From Bacteroidales bacterium (GTDB taxonomy: Bacteria; Bacteroidota; Bacteroidia; Bacteroidales; Paludibacteraceae), in the NCBI GenBank assembly GCA_004557405.1, contig SFDZ01000009.1, positions 23,803 to 87,802 on the forward strand: a DNA stretch of 64,000 bases. Direction: 5' to 3'. Under the pieces are notes generated by a model. It did not search any database. It had not been told where the DNA came from and saw only the letters and a list, made by a program, of their open reading frames with translations. A program made the position numbers and the translations under genes. Positions 43,874 through 52,412 of this stretch are shown here, in pieces. The first letter of the stretch is position 1. Every line of letters begins with the position of its first letter.

Positions 43874-44962
43874 TTATTTTACCATTCGCGCCGTGGCGGC
43901 TATGCGTTTGTCGGTATATTGCACGACGTCTTTTATTACAAGTTTCTGCACCGCCGAGATGAAGGCTTTCATAAAATCAAAGTCGATTTCGTCGGAGGAA
44001 GTTATGGGGAGAGAAAGAACTGTACTGTTCATAGCTTCACGATTAAACTTGTGTGCATAGTCATATCCAGCGTTTGCTGTTGCAACTCTACAAGCAGAAA
44101 TAATCATCATCGCAATCGATTGATTAAATGGTTGAAACTTCGGTACTAAATGTTGAATATGCTGATAACCGATGAAATCATCTTTTTGATAATACATCGT
44201 ATCTGCACCAAGTGTTGTATCAGAGCAAGAAATTGTATTTCCTTTATTGTTTGCTTTAAGGTTTGAAAATCCCATTACGCCGTTATCTGTTGAGGAATTT
44301 GAAACAAGTGGAACATTGCCAGTTGCAGACAGAATTTGTGTGCTTGTTAGTTTATACCATTTTGTCGGGTTTATCTCGAACAAATCCCCAAGCCTGAATT
44401 TTCCCCACTTGACATGCTCAAACTCTTCCAAAACCTTTTGCTCTGCTACGGTCAGTGCGTAATCTTTTAGCCCGGTAGTTTGCAGGTATGCGTTAAGTTC
44501 GCGTATACGCTCCTCTTCGAGTTCGCGCATGCGTTCCGCCTCGATTTCGCGTATAAACGACTCCATAAAATCGAAGTCGATGTTTTTTACGTTGTCACAC
44601 GGATTTGAAAAATCTAACGATTTTTCTTTTAGAGGAAGTTGGATTTTACAATTTCTTGCAACTTTCCAATGTCTAGCATATCCAAGATTTGGAATTTGTT
44701 TTTTCCAACTTGATATAATGAAAAGCAAATATTTCTCATTTGAAGTAAAAGGTTTTAAAACTTTTACATTATCTAGAACAGAAAAACTCTTTTTAGCAAT
44801 ATTTACAGTTCGTGTATGATCTCCAAAAGTTATATAAACAGGTGTTATATCATCACAAATAAATTCAGGATTATTTGTAAAACCAATAATTCCGTTATTT
44901 GAAGAATCAGATGAATATGCAGGAAATTCAAAATCATCTGATAATTCTTCTTTTGAAAGCAT
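43874..44962 (-). CDS. hsdS: Specificity (S) subunit of a BcgI-like restriction-modification system
   Basis: 362 aa from the first in-frame ATG (44960-44962), but coding similarity starts earlier. Two target-recognition domains with the usual landmarks: PAYSSDSSNNGIIGFTN in the first, and FEHVKWGKFRLGDLFEINPTKWYK ... PLVSNSSTDNGVMGFSN in the second; each ends in a helical spacer (IDFDFMESFIREIEAERMRELEEER; IDFDFMKAFISAVQKLV). The start of the first domain, with its own copy of the motif (VKWGEFRVEELFELQ), lies upstream of the ATG in the same frame, between 44963 and 45052, where no ATG, GTG or TTG occurs. The frame is reached from the large subunit by a -1 shift at 45052-45058. The first domain is visibly AT-rich compared with the second, a sign of domain exchange. 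Confidence 0.85.
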   Translation of the reverse strand: MLSKEELSDDFEFPAYSSDSSNNGIIGFTNNPEFICDDITPVYITFGDHTRTVNIAKKSFSVLDNVKVLKPFTSNEKYLLFIISSWKKQIPNLGYARHWKVARNCKIQLPLKEKSLDFSNPCDNVKNIDFDFMESFIREIEAERMRELEEERIRELNAYLQTTGLKDYALTVAEQKVLEEFEHVKWGKFRLGDLFEINPTKWYKLTSTQILSATGNVPLVSNSSTDNGVMGFSNLKANNKGNTISCSDTTLGADTMYYQKDDFIGYQHIQHLVPKFQPFNQSIAMMIISACRVATANAGYDYAHKFNREAMNSTVLSLPITSSDEIDFDFMKAFISAVQKLVIKDVVQYTDKRIAATARMVK

Positions 44963-45007
44963 ATTTGTTACTTTTTGAAGTTCAAATAATTCTTCAACTC
45001 TAAATTC

Positions 45008-45058
45008 TCCCCACTTAACATTTTTTAGTTTTTCGTTAAGTGGGGAATCTATTTTCCC
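45008..45058 (-). promoter_or_regulatory. Candidate programmed -1 frameshift site joining the RM and S subunits
   Basis: Minus strand, 5' to 3': slippery heptamer G_GGA_AAA (45058-45052) in the zero frame, immediately followed by the stop TAG (45051-45049), a 5-nt spacer counted from the heptamer (TAGAT), then a perfect 12-bp stem TCCCCACTTAAC (45046-45035) / GTTAAGTGGGGA (45019-45008) with a 15-nt A-rich loop. A -1 slip continues as ATA GAT TCC CCA in exactly the S-subunit frame. Confidence 0.7.
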
Positions 45059-47121
45059 AGGCTGTTGTCTCCGTTATTTTTGATGATGTTCGAAACTTCC
45101 CAGGCTAAATAGTCGGCCACGGTCTTTTTGAAATCTGCGAGCGTAGGTTTGGTGTCTATCGGTGCCGTTTGGTTCCAATCTGCTCCGTTTTCGGGGTCGA
45201 TAGTGCCTTCGTAGTACTCTTTGTCGGTAAATATTTGGAGTTTCTTTTTGCCGAATCGTACCAAATCGACAAGTTCGGCGTAGCGGCCTTTGGCATTATC
45301 GGTGTCGCGCAGATTGGCGCTCGATTTTGCTTTTTTGCGGTTGGCGCGCGTGTAGCCGTCGTTGCCGAAGTCGATAAATTTCACGGTTTCGTCTTTTTGG
45401 TGCGCTTCGCCCACGCGGAACACATAAATGTAGGTTTGCACGCTCGATTTGCCTACAAACAGGTCGATCGGCATTTTGATGCTCGCAATGAGTGTGGCGT
45501 GTTTCAGAATTTTTTTGTTGTATTCGGTGGCTTTCCCGCTGCCGGCCGACCCTTGAATGATGATGGCGGCGTAGCCTTTGCTCATCATGCCGAGCGCTTT
45601 TTCGACGAATATCATGCCGTTCCCTTTGGCCGAATAGGGCGGATTCAGTATAAAGGCATCGGCCGGAAATTTTTTGTCGGTGTCGCCAAAACCATAATTG
45701 CCCGAAAAGTCGAGCAGCGAGTCTTTGTTCAAAATGTTCGACGAACCGTCGCCCATCAAAATCATGTTCAGCACCGCCAGCATGTAGATGCTTGGCAAAA
45801 TTTCGAGTCCTAATATCTGATTGGCTTTGATGGCGGCCGATTTTTTGGCAAGTTCTTCCGGCGATTTTATTTTTTCTTTGGCGTCGTCGAGCATTTCGTT
45901 CATAGCGGCCACCAACAAGCCTGCCGATCCGGTGGCAAAGTCCCAGACGTACGAATCTTTGTTGACGCGGGCAAGTTTTACAAGCAGTTTCCCGACGTAA
46001 ATCGGCGTAAGCACCACATCGTTGAGTTTGTCTTGTGTAAAGCCGAGCCAACCATACATTTCGTTGAATAGTTTGCCGGTAAAGTCGGTGGACAGCCCGA
46101 TTTTGTAGTAATAGCCCAAATCATCGACAATTTTGCAGAAAACCCGTTTCAGTTGGCTCTCGCCATTATTGTCCACTTTGTTGATGTTGTCGGTCAGCAG
46201 CGTGTTGGCCAGCGTGCGCTCAATCAGTTTGCGCTTGTCTTGCGGCACGTTTTTTTCGCGCAGGAAATTTTTGATTTTATTGATCACGATGTCGCCATCG
46301 CGCAGGCCGTTTTCGGTGCTCGATTTCAAATCGTCTTTCTCGAGCGGCACTACCATGTATTTGTACGGATTGTTCGGGTCGGTTACGCCCAATGTGGCAA
46401 TGATGGTGGCTGCCACCAGATAAACACGATCGTTTTCGCCAAGTCCTTTTTCGGTTTGATAAATGTCGTTGTTTAGTTTTACAAGACACGATGCAATTTC
46501 GTCGTCGCGTTGTTGCTTGATGGCTTCGAGTTCTTGGTCGGTGAGCGACAAGGTGTTGACTTTTTCGACAAATGCGTTGAAATTCTCTGGTTTCAAGAAT
46601 GAAAAATCGGTGTAGTCATCGACTTTCTGCCCTATGCCGAGGTTCTTTTTCGATACATAATAAACGCCAATTTGATGTTCTATCTGCCCTTGGTCATTTT
46701 TGCAACCGGTCATGCCGATGGCTATTATTTGGCCGAATGTGGTATATTGCAAAATCGCATTGGCATAATGAACAGCCCCATTGACGGCGTAATTTTTTAT
46801 GCTGTCGAAGTCGAGTTCGTTATTCTCTTTGCGTATGACTACCTGATTGTTTTTGTCAACTTTTACAAGTTTGTCTTTGTGGCCTTTGTATTCAATCAGA
46901 ACGGGATAAAAATGACCCGACATGTCTTGCAGCAGTAATTTGCAGTCAGGTCTGTTTCCGCCTTTGCCGCCTTGTTTCGATTCGTAAGCCTTTAGCGCTT
47001 TGTCGATTTCGGAGTTGCCCAGCGATTCTTGCTCGAGTTTGTAATCAAGGTTGTACGATTTGAGCCAACCATTGGCAAGGTCGGCAATGTTTGGCTCGAC
47101 GGACTGAATGTTTTTCGCCAT
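45049..47121 (-). CDS. BcgI-like restriction-modification subunit (PD-(D/E)XK nuclease + N6-adenine methyltransferase)
   Basis: 690 aa. The N-terminal domain carries a nuclease core: RPDCKLLLQD (P58-D59) and PVLIEYKGH (E77-x-K79). A helical middle part leads to an HsdM-type methyltransferase: YVWDFATGSAGLLVAAMNEM (motif I, 395-401) and FILNPPYSAKG (NPPY 493-496), then MIFVEKALGMMSKGYAAIIIQGS. Joining nuclease and methyltransferase in one chain with a separate S subunit is the plan of BcgI (type IIB/IIG), so no hsdR is needed and none is present. It would methylate adenine at, and cut near, a bipartite site set by the S subunit. The stop codon sits inside a candidate -1 frameshift signal. No clear promoter was found upstream. 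Confidence 0.88.
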   Translation of the reverse strand: MAKNIQSVEPNIADLANGWLKSYNLDYKLEQESLGNSEIDKALKAYESKQGGKGGNRPDCKLLLQDMSGHFYPVLIEYKGHKDKLVKVDKNNQVVIRKENNELDFDSIKNYAVNGAVHYANAILQYTTFGQIIAIGMTGCKNDQGQIEHQIGVYYVSKKNLGIGQKVDDYTDFSFLKPENFNAFVEKVNTLSLTDQELEAIKQQRDDEIASCLVKLNNDIYQTEKGLGENDRVYLVAATIIATLGVTDPNNPYKYMVVPLEKDDLKSSTENGLRDGDIVINKIKNFLREKNVPQDKRKLIERTLANTLLTDNINKVDNNGESQLKRVFCKIVDDLGYYYKIGLSTDFTGKLFNEMYGWLGFTQDKLNDVVLTPIYVGKLLVKLARVNKDSYVWDFATGSAGLLVAAMNEMLDDAKEKIKSPEELAKKSAAIKANQILGLEILPSIYMLAVLNMILMGDGSSNILNKDSLLDFSGNYGFGDTDKKFPADAFILNPPYSAKGNGMIFVEKALGMMSKGYAAIIIQGSAGSGKATEYNKKILKHATLIASIKMPIDLFVGKSSVQTYIYVFRVGEAHQKDETVKFIDFGNDGYTRANRKKAKSSANLRDTDNAKGRYAELVDLVRFGKKKLQIFTDKEYYEGTIDPENGADWNQTAPIDTKPTLADFKKTVADYLAWEVSNIIKNNGDNSLGK

Positions 47122-47433
47122 ACACTTTTGCTGTTTTGCAGCGTCAGCAACTTATCGAGAATGCAGGATGACAAAAAACCTTGAATACATAAAAGTGTGA
47201 ACTTTGCCTATGTGCCCAAGGAGATTTGCCGTAACCTGCATCACAATAAGTTCCGTCCACACTTTGTGCAGACGTTCACCGAACTTATTCAATGTGATGC
47301 TTATCATTTGGCAAATTTTTAGGGCATCTCGAATAAATAGCAAACGCTATGGTTGATAGTATGTTAGTTTATCTTTCTTGTACTTTTTTTGTTGTGTTTT
47401 TTTGGTTGACTATTTGGTAATTTTTCTTTGTCC
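47122..47433. other. 311-nt region without a convincing gene
   Basis: Lies between trpS and the RM gene. It is AT-rich near trpS, and contains a small inverted repeat ATAGC-AAAC-GCTAT (47337-47350). Short frames exist on both strands (a 42-codon plus-strand frame 47197-47322 with fairly natural codons; a 63-codon minus-strand frame 47152-47343), but neither has a recognisable product. It may be a remnant from the insertion of the RM locus. Confidence 0.5.
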
Positions 47434-48510
47434 TTATATGCACATGTTCATGGCGGTGCGCACTTCGTCGAGGGTGCGTGCGGCTATTTCGCGGGCGCGT
47501 TGCGAACCGTCGAGCAACACCTGACGGATGTAGTCGGGTTGCGTTTCGAGTTGTCGGCGGCGTTCGCGCAGCGGACGCAGTTCTTCGTTCAGTGCCTCGG
47601 TCAGCATTTTTTTGAGCATACCTCCGCCGCCGTCGCCAATGCGTTCGGCTATGGTTTGCGGGGCGTCGCCGGTGCAGAGCGCAATCAGCATCAGCAGGTT
47701 GGCCACTTCGGGACGATTTTCGGGGTCGTAGGTGATGTGGCGGTCGGCATCGGTCTTGGCTTTTTTGATGAGGGCGGCTGTTTCGTCCTCGGTGGCGCTG
47801 AGCATGATGGCGTTGCCGCGGCTTTTGCTCATTTTTTGTGTGCCGTCCAAGCCCATGATGCTGGGCGTTTTGCTCAGCAATGCGTGTGGCTCGGGGAATA
47901 CCGGGTTGCCGTTTTTACAAAATTTTTCGTTGAAACGGCGCGCTATCAGGCGTGTCATTTCGAGGTGTGGCAGTTGGTCTTTGCCTACGGGCACGACGTT
48001 GCCTTTGCAGAACAGAATATCGACCGCTTGATGCACCGGATAGGTGTACATGCCGGCGTTGACGCTTTTCAGCCCGGCCGCTTGAATCTCCTCTTTCACG
48101 GTCGGGTTACGGCTCAGTTCGGCATTCGACACCAAGGTCAAAAACGGCACCATCAGTTGGTTGGCTTCAGGCACGTAACTATGCGGGTAAATCAGCACGT
48201 TTTCGCCGGGTTCGATGCCGGCTGCCAAATAGTCGATGACGAGTTGTTTGGTGTTTTGACTGATTTCTTGATACGCATCGTGGTCGGTAAGTACTTGATA
48301 ATCAGCAATGAGTATCATCGTTGGTACGCCCAGTTTCGATAGCCGCACGCGGTTTTGCAGCGACCCGAAATAGTGCCCGATGTGCAGACGCCCTGTCGGG
48401 CGGTCGCCGGTGAGTACGCGGTATTTTGCCGGGTTGAGGGCAATGTCCGCTTCAATTTTTTTGCTGATTTCGACAGCCGTATCGTAACTGTTCGATTCAA
48501 ATTCTGCCAT
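47434..48510 (-). CDS. trpS: Tryptophanyl-tRNA synthetase
   Basis: 358 aa. Class I synthetase with GDRPTGRLHIGHYFGSL (HIGH 43-46) and GLDGTQKMSKSRGN (KMSKS 226-230), plus PVGKDQLPHLEMTRLIARRFN. Forms Trp-tRNA, the signal read by the trp leader found at 3.1 kb. It begins 28 nt after alaS, so the two are probably cotranscribed. No T-box-like leader is seen, as expected outside Gram-positives. Confidence 0.97.
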   Translation of the reverse strand: MAEFESNSYDTAVEISKKIEADIALNPAKYRVLTGDRPTGRLHIGHYFGSLQNRVRLSKLGVPTMILIADYQVLTDHDAYQEISQNTKQLVIDYLAAGIEPGENVLIYPHSYVPEANQLMVPFLTLVSNAELSRNPTVKEEIQAAGLKSVNAGMYTYPVHQAVDILFCKGNVVPVGKDQLPHLEMTRLIARRFNEKFCKNGNPVFPEPHALLSKTPSIMGLDGTQKMSKSRGNAIMLSATEDETAALIKKAKTDADRHITYDPENRPEVANLLMLIALCTGDAPQTIAERIGDGGGGMLKKMLTEALNEELRPLRERRRQLETQPDYIRQVLLDGSQRAREIAARTLDEVRTAMNMCI

Positions 48511-48538
48511 AGTTCGTTTTTTGAGAAAAAGTTATACC

Positions 48539-51154
48539 CTATTTAATTGCGTTCATCACATAGTCGATGGCTTCGTCCAATCCGTCGGCATATTTGCCGC
48601 CCGCCGATGCCATGAACGGTTGTCCGCCGCCGCCGCCTTGAATGTATTTGGCAGCCTCGCGTACTATGTTGCCGGCGTGGAATCCGGCGGCCACCATCGG
48701 TTGGCTGAGGAATACGGTGAGGGTCGGCTTGCTCTCGTAAACGGTGCCGGCCACAAGCATGAATTTGACGTCGGCAAATTTGCCTTTGAGGTGCGGAATG
48801 ATGTTGCGGATGATTTCGGGCGAGGTGTCGCCAAGGTAGCGTATCACTTTGACGCCGTTGATGTCGATGGCGCTTTGCAGCAAGGCGTCGCGCAGGCGAT
48901 TGGCACGTTCGGCCATGAACTCGTCGATTTTTTTGTGCAGTGCCGTGTTTTCTTCCAGCGATTTTTGTGCGGCCGATATGATGTCGGACGTGTTGTTGAA
49001 CAGTTCGCGGATGGTGTTTTGCATGTCTTGTGCGTTGTCCATCATCTGTTCCACCATTTCGCCGGTGATGGCTTCGATGCGGCGTACGCCGGCGGCTATC
49101 GAACTTTCGGAAACGATGCGTACCATGCCGATGTTGCCTGTGGCGTGTGCGTGGGTGCCGCCGCACAGTTCGATGGATGAACCATAACGGACGACGCGTA
49201 CGTTGTCGCCGTATTTTTCGCCAAACAAGGCCATGGCTCCAAGGCTTTTGGCTTCGGCGATGGGCATGTTGCGATGCTCGTCGAGTACGATGTTTTCGCG
49301 TATTTTGCGGTTGACTATATGTTCTACTTGGCGCAACTCGTCGGCGCTGACTTTTTGGAAGTGCGAGAAGTCGAAGCGCAGTGCTTCGGGCGTTACCAAC
49401 GAGCCTTTTTGTTCGACGTGTGTGCCGAGCAGCGTACGCAATGCTTCGTGTATCAGGTGCGTGGCGGTGTGGTTGGCTTCGATGGCGTGGCGGCGGCGCT
49501 CATCGACTTGCGCCGTGAATGTGGCCGTAACATCGGTCGGCATTTGTGCCACAATGTGTATCGGCAGATTGTTTTCGCGCTTGGTGTCTTTTATGTCGAT
49601 GGTTTCGGTGCCGTTGGTCAGCACGCCGGTATCGCCTACTTGTCCGCCCATTTCGGCGTAGAACGGCGTTTTGCTCAGCACCACTTGGTAGAAGTCTTTG
49701 CCTTTGGTGCTCATTTTGCGGTAGCGCAGAATGTGCGTGTCGCACGTCAGTGTGTCGTATCCCACAAATTCGGTGTCGCCGGTGCTTACGGTAATCCAGT
49801 CGCCGGTTTCGACGGCGGCGGCGTTGCGGGCGCGGTCTTTCTGCTTTTGCATTTCGGTGTTGAAGTCGTCGATGTTCAGCGTCAAACCGTTCTCTTTCAG
49901 AATCAGTTCGGTCAGGTCGAGCGGAAAGCCGTAGGTGTCGTACAATGTGAAGGCATCAACGCCCGAAATTTCGGTGCGGCCGACTTTTTTGGTGTCGTTC
50001 ATCACTTTGTCGAGCAGGCGCATGCCTGTTTCGAGTGTGCGCAGAAAGGCGTCTTCTTCCTCTTTGATGACTTTTTCGATCAACGATTGCTGATGTTTGA
50101 GTTCGGGGTAAGCCTCGCCCATATTGTCGATGAGTGCGGGAATCAGTTTGTACATGAAGGCGCTCCGTTGCCCGAGGAATGTGTAACCGTAGCGCACGGC
50201 GCGGCGCAGTATGCGGCGAATGACGTAGCCTGCTTTGGCGTTGCTCGGTAGTTGTCCGTCGGTGATGGCAAATGCGATGGTGCGTATGTGGTCGGCTATC
50301 ACGCGCATGGCTACATCGGTTTTGGCGTCTTGGCCGTATGCGCAGTGGCAGATTTCGCCGACGGCTTTCAGCAGCGGTTGGAATACATCGGTGTCGTAGT
50401 TCGATGTTTTACCCTGAACGGCCACGCAGAGGCGTTCGAAACCCATGCCCGTGTCGATTACTTTGTTGGGCAGCGGCTCGAGCGATCCGTCGGCTTTGCG
50501 GTTGTATTGCATGAACACGTTATTCCATATCTCGATGACTTGCGGGTTGTCTTTGTTTACCAAGTCTTTGCCGCTCACTTTGGCGCGTTCGCTGTCGGGG
50601 CGCAGGTCGATGTGTATTTCGGAGCAGGGACCGCACGGGCCGGTGTCGCCCATTTCCCAAAAGTTGTCGTGCTTGTTGCCGTCGATGATGCGGTCGGGGC
50701 TGACGAATTTTGCCCAGATGTCGGCGGCTTCGTCGTCGCGGTCGAGGCCTTCGGCGGGCGCACCTTCGAATACGGTTACATATAGACGGTCTTTATCGAG
50801 TTTCAGCACTTCGGTCAGGTATTCCCACGCCCAAGCGATAGCCTCTTTTTTGAAATAATCGCCAAACGACCAGTTGCCCAACATTTCGAACATAGTGTGG
50901 TGGTAGGTGTCGTGTCCTACCTCTTCGAGGTCGTTGTGTTTGCCGCTCACGCGCAGGCATTTTTGCGAGTCGGCAATGCGCGGATAGGTTATCGGGTCGT
51001 TGCCGAGAATGATGTTTTTCCATTGGTTCATACCGGCGTTGGTGAACATCAGTGTCGGGTCGCCTTTGACGACCATTGGCGCCGATGGTACAATTTTGTG
51101 TCCTTTCGATGCAAAAAAATCGAGGAACGATTGACGGATTTCTTTTGAAGTCAT
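48539..51154 (-). CDS. alaS: Alanyl-tRNA synthetase
   Basis: 871 aa. N-terminal class II catalytic core (RQSFLDFFASKGHKIVPSAPMV, MFTNAGMNQWKN, GDTGPCGPCSEIHID), the tRNA-recognition domain, an editing domain with HTATHLIHEALRTLLG and a CGGTHAHATG metal site, and a C-terminal Gly-rich/dimerisation part (GGGGGQPFMASAGG). Full length for the family. A perfect Bacteroidota promoter lies 89 nt upstream, and trpS follows. Confidence 0.98.
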   Translation of the reverse strand: MTSKEIRQSFLDFFASKGHKIVPSAPMVVKGDPTLMFTNAGMNQWKNIILGNDPITYPRIADSQKCLRVSGKHNDLEEVGHDTYHHTMFEMLGNWSFGDYFKKEAIAWAWEYLTEVLKLDKDRLYVTVFEGAPAEGLDRDDEAADIWAKFVSPDRIIDGNKHDNFWEMGDTGPCGPCSEIHIDLRPDSERAKVSGKDLVNKDNPQVIEIWNNVFMQYNRKADGSLEPLPNKVIDTGMGFERLCVAVQGKTSNYDTDVFQPLLKAVGEICHCAYGQDAKTDVAMRVIADHIRTIAFAITDGQLPSNAKAGYVIRRILRRAVRYGYTFLGQRSAFMYKLIPALIDNMGEAYPELKHQQSLIEKVIKEEEDAFLRTLETGMRLLDKVMNDTKKVGRTEISGVDAFTLYDTYGFPLDLTELILKENGLTLNIDDFNTEMQKQKDRARNAAAVETGDWITVSTGDTEFVGYDTLTCDTHILRYRKMSTKGKDFYQVVLSKTPFYAEMGGQVGDTGVLTNGTETIDIKDTKRENNLPIHIVAQMPTDVTATFTAQVDERRRHAIEANHTATHLIHEALRTLLGTHVEQKGSLVTPEALRFDFSHFQKVSADELRQVEHIVNRKIRENIVLDEHRNMPIAEAKSLGAMALFGEKYGDNVRVVRYGSSIELCGGTHAHATGNIGMVRIVSESSIAAGVRRIEAITGEMVEQMMDNAQDMQNTIRELFNNTSDIISAAQKSLEENTALHKKIDEFMAERANRLRDALLQSAIDINGVKVIRYLGDTSPEIIRNIIPHLKGKFADVKFMLVAGTVYESKPTLTVFLSQPMVAAGFHAGNIVREAAKYIQGGGGGQPFMASAGGKYADGLDEAIDYVMNAIK

Positions 51155-51242
51155 AATATTGCTATTTTCTAATAATCAGATGTTTAAGTTTATTTTCGGC
51201 GGTTTTGGCGCACGGTGTGTACGCACACGTCGAAAATGTTTG

Positions 51243-51273
51243 CAAAAATAGTAAAAAATGTCCGTTTGTACAA
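51243..51273 (-). promoter_or_regulatory. Promoter TTG-N20-TATTTTTG of alaS-trpS
   Basis: Minus-strand TATTTTTG (51243-51250) and TTG (51271-51273), spacer 20 nt. Confidence 0.8.
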
Positions 51274-51321
51274 GAAATATGCAAAATGATGTGTTTTTTC
51301 TGAAAAAATCGCCGTTGTTGT

Positions 51322-51352
51322 TTGATGTATTGAAAGTTATTTTGTATTTTTG
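51322..51352 (+). promoter_or_regulatory. Promoter TTG-N20-TATTTTTG of the M23 peptidase-rsh operon
   Basis: TTG 51322-51324 and TATTTTTG 51345-51352, spacer 20 nt. Divergent from the alaS promoter with about 50 nt between. Confidence 0.8.
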
Positions 51353-51414
51353 CAGTTGCTTTTGCAGGTCGTTCGCCGCTGTCGGTGGTTGCGACCGGTA
51401 TCAAAATCGATTCA

Positions 51415-52386
51415 ATGGCTCGAAGAGTAAAATTTCATTATAATCCCGAAACGCTGTCGTACGAGCGTGTGCCGGTCAAGTTTTGGGATGTGGTGGGGCG
51501 CATCGGCATTGTTTTGCTGACGAGCGCCGGCATCGGTTTGGCGTTTTTCTTTTTGTTTATCACTTTTGTGGAATCGCCCAAGGAGAAACAGTTGGTCATC
51601 GAAAACGCACGTATGCGGGCGCAATACAAACTGCTTGAACGCCGTCTCGACGACCTGCAACCTCTGCTCGACGACCTGCAGCAGCGCGACGACAATCTGT
51701 ATCGTGCCATTCTTCAGGCTGAACCCATCCCATCGGGCGTGAGGCGCAGCACGTTGGGCAACAATCGCCGCTACGATGATTTTGCCGACATGGCCAACAG
51801 CGACCTTATAATAGAGGTAACCAAGCGCGTGGACGATTTGGCAAAGCAGATTTACATACAATCGCAGTCGTACGACGAACTTGTGCGGCTGGCCAAACAA
51901 AATGATAAAAAATTGCGCCACATTCCGGCCATACAGCCGGTGCTGAACAAGGATTTGAAACGTATGGCATCGGGCTACGGCGTGCGCATCGACCCCGTGT
52001 ACCACACGGCGCGCTTTCACGCCGGCATGGATTTTACGGCGCCTATCGGTACCGACATTTATGTTACGGGCGATGGCGTGGTCGAATCGGCCGGCTGGCG
52101 GCAAGGTTATGGCAACTGCATTACCGTCAACCACGGATTTGGATATGTAACCCTGTATGCCCACATGCATAAACTCGGTGTGCGCGTCGGCCAAAAACTG
52201 ACGCGTGGCGACATCATCGGAACGGTGGGCAATACCGGCAAATCGACCGGCCCGCACTTGCACTACGAGGTGCGCTATCAGGGAAAACCGGTCGATCCGC
52301 GCAACTATTATTTCCTCGACTTGTCGCCCGAACAGTACGATGAGATGATACAACTCTCGCAAAACGCAGGGCAAATGTTTGATTAA
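51415..52386 (+). CDS. M23 family metallopeptidase, membrane anchored
   Basis: 323 aa from ATG 51415. A short cytoplasmic N-terminus (MARRVKFHYNPETLSYERVPVKFWD) precedes one transmembrane helix (IGIVLLTSAGIGLAFFFLFITFV), then a periplasmic coiled coil (ENARMRAQYKLLERRLDDLQPLLDDLQQRDDNLY) and a LytM domain. The zinc site is complete: FHAGMDFTAPIG (HxxxD) and GPHLHYEVRYQG (HxH). It should cut peptide cross-links in peptidoglycan. The Rsh gene follows after 26 nt. Confidence 0.93.
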   Translation: MARRVKFHYNPETLSYERVPVKFWDVVGRIGIVLLTSAGIGLAFFFLFITFVESPKEKQLVIENARMRAQYKLLERRLDDLQPLLDDLQQRDDNLYRAILQAEPIPSGVRRSTLGNNRRYDDFADMANSDLIIEVTKRVDDLAKQIYIQSQSYDELVRLAKQNDKKLRHIPAIQPVLNKDLKRMASGYGVRIDPVYHTARFHAGMDFTAPIGTDIYVTGDGVVESAGWRQGYGNCITVNHGFGYVTLYAHMHKLGVRVGQKLTRGDIIGTVGNTGKSTGPHLHYEVRYQGKPVDPRNYYFLDLSPEQYDEMIQLSQNAGQMFD

Positions 52387-52412
52387 CAATGGTTTGTCAG
52401 AATATTTGATAT

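Noticed and set aside
45008..45046. The hsdS inverted repeat as an invertible or phase-variation switch
   Set aside because: The arms are only 15 nt apart, there is no second S gene in opposite orientation and no invertase in the window. The frameshift stem-loop explanation fits better.
47197..47322. 42-codon plus-strand frame with natural-looking composition between trpS and the RM gene
   Set aside because: No start beyond GTG, no promoter and no recognised family. Possibly a remnant, but unsupported.
51155..51414. A riboswitch or T-box ahead of alaS-trpS
   Set aside because: The leader is about 80 nt and shows no specifier-loop or antiterminator structure; divergent promoters explain the region.
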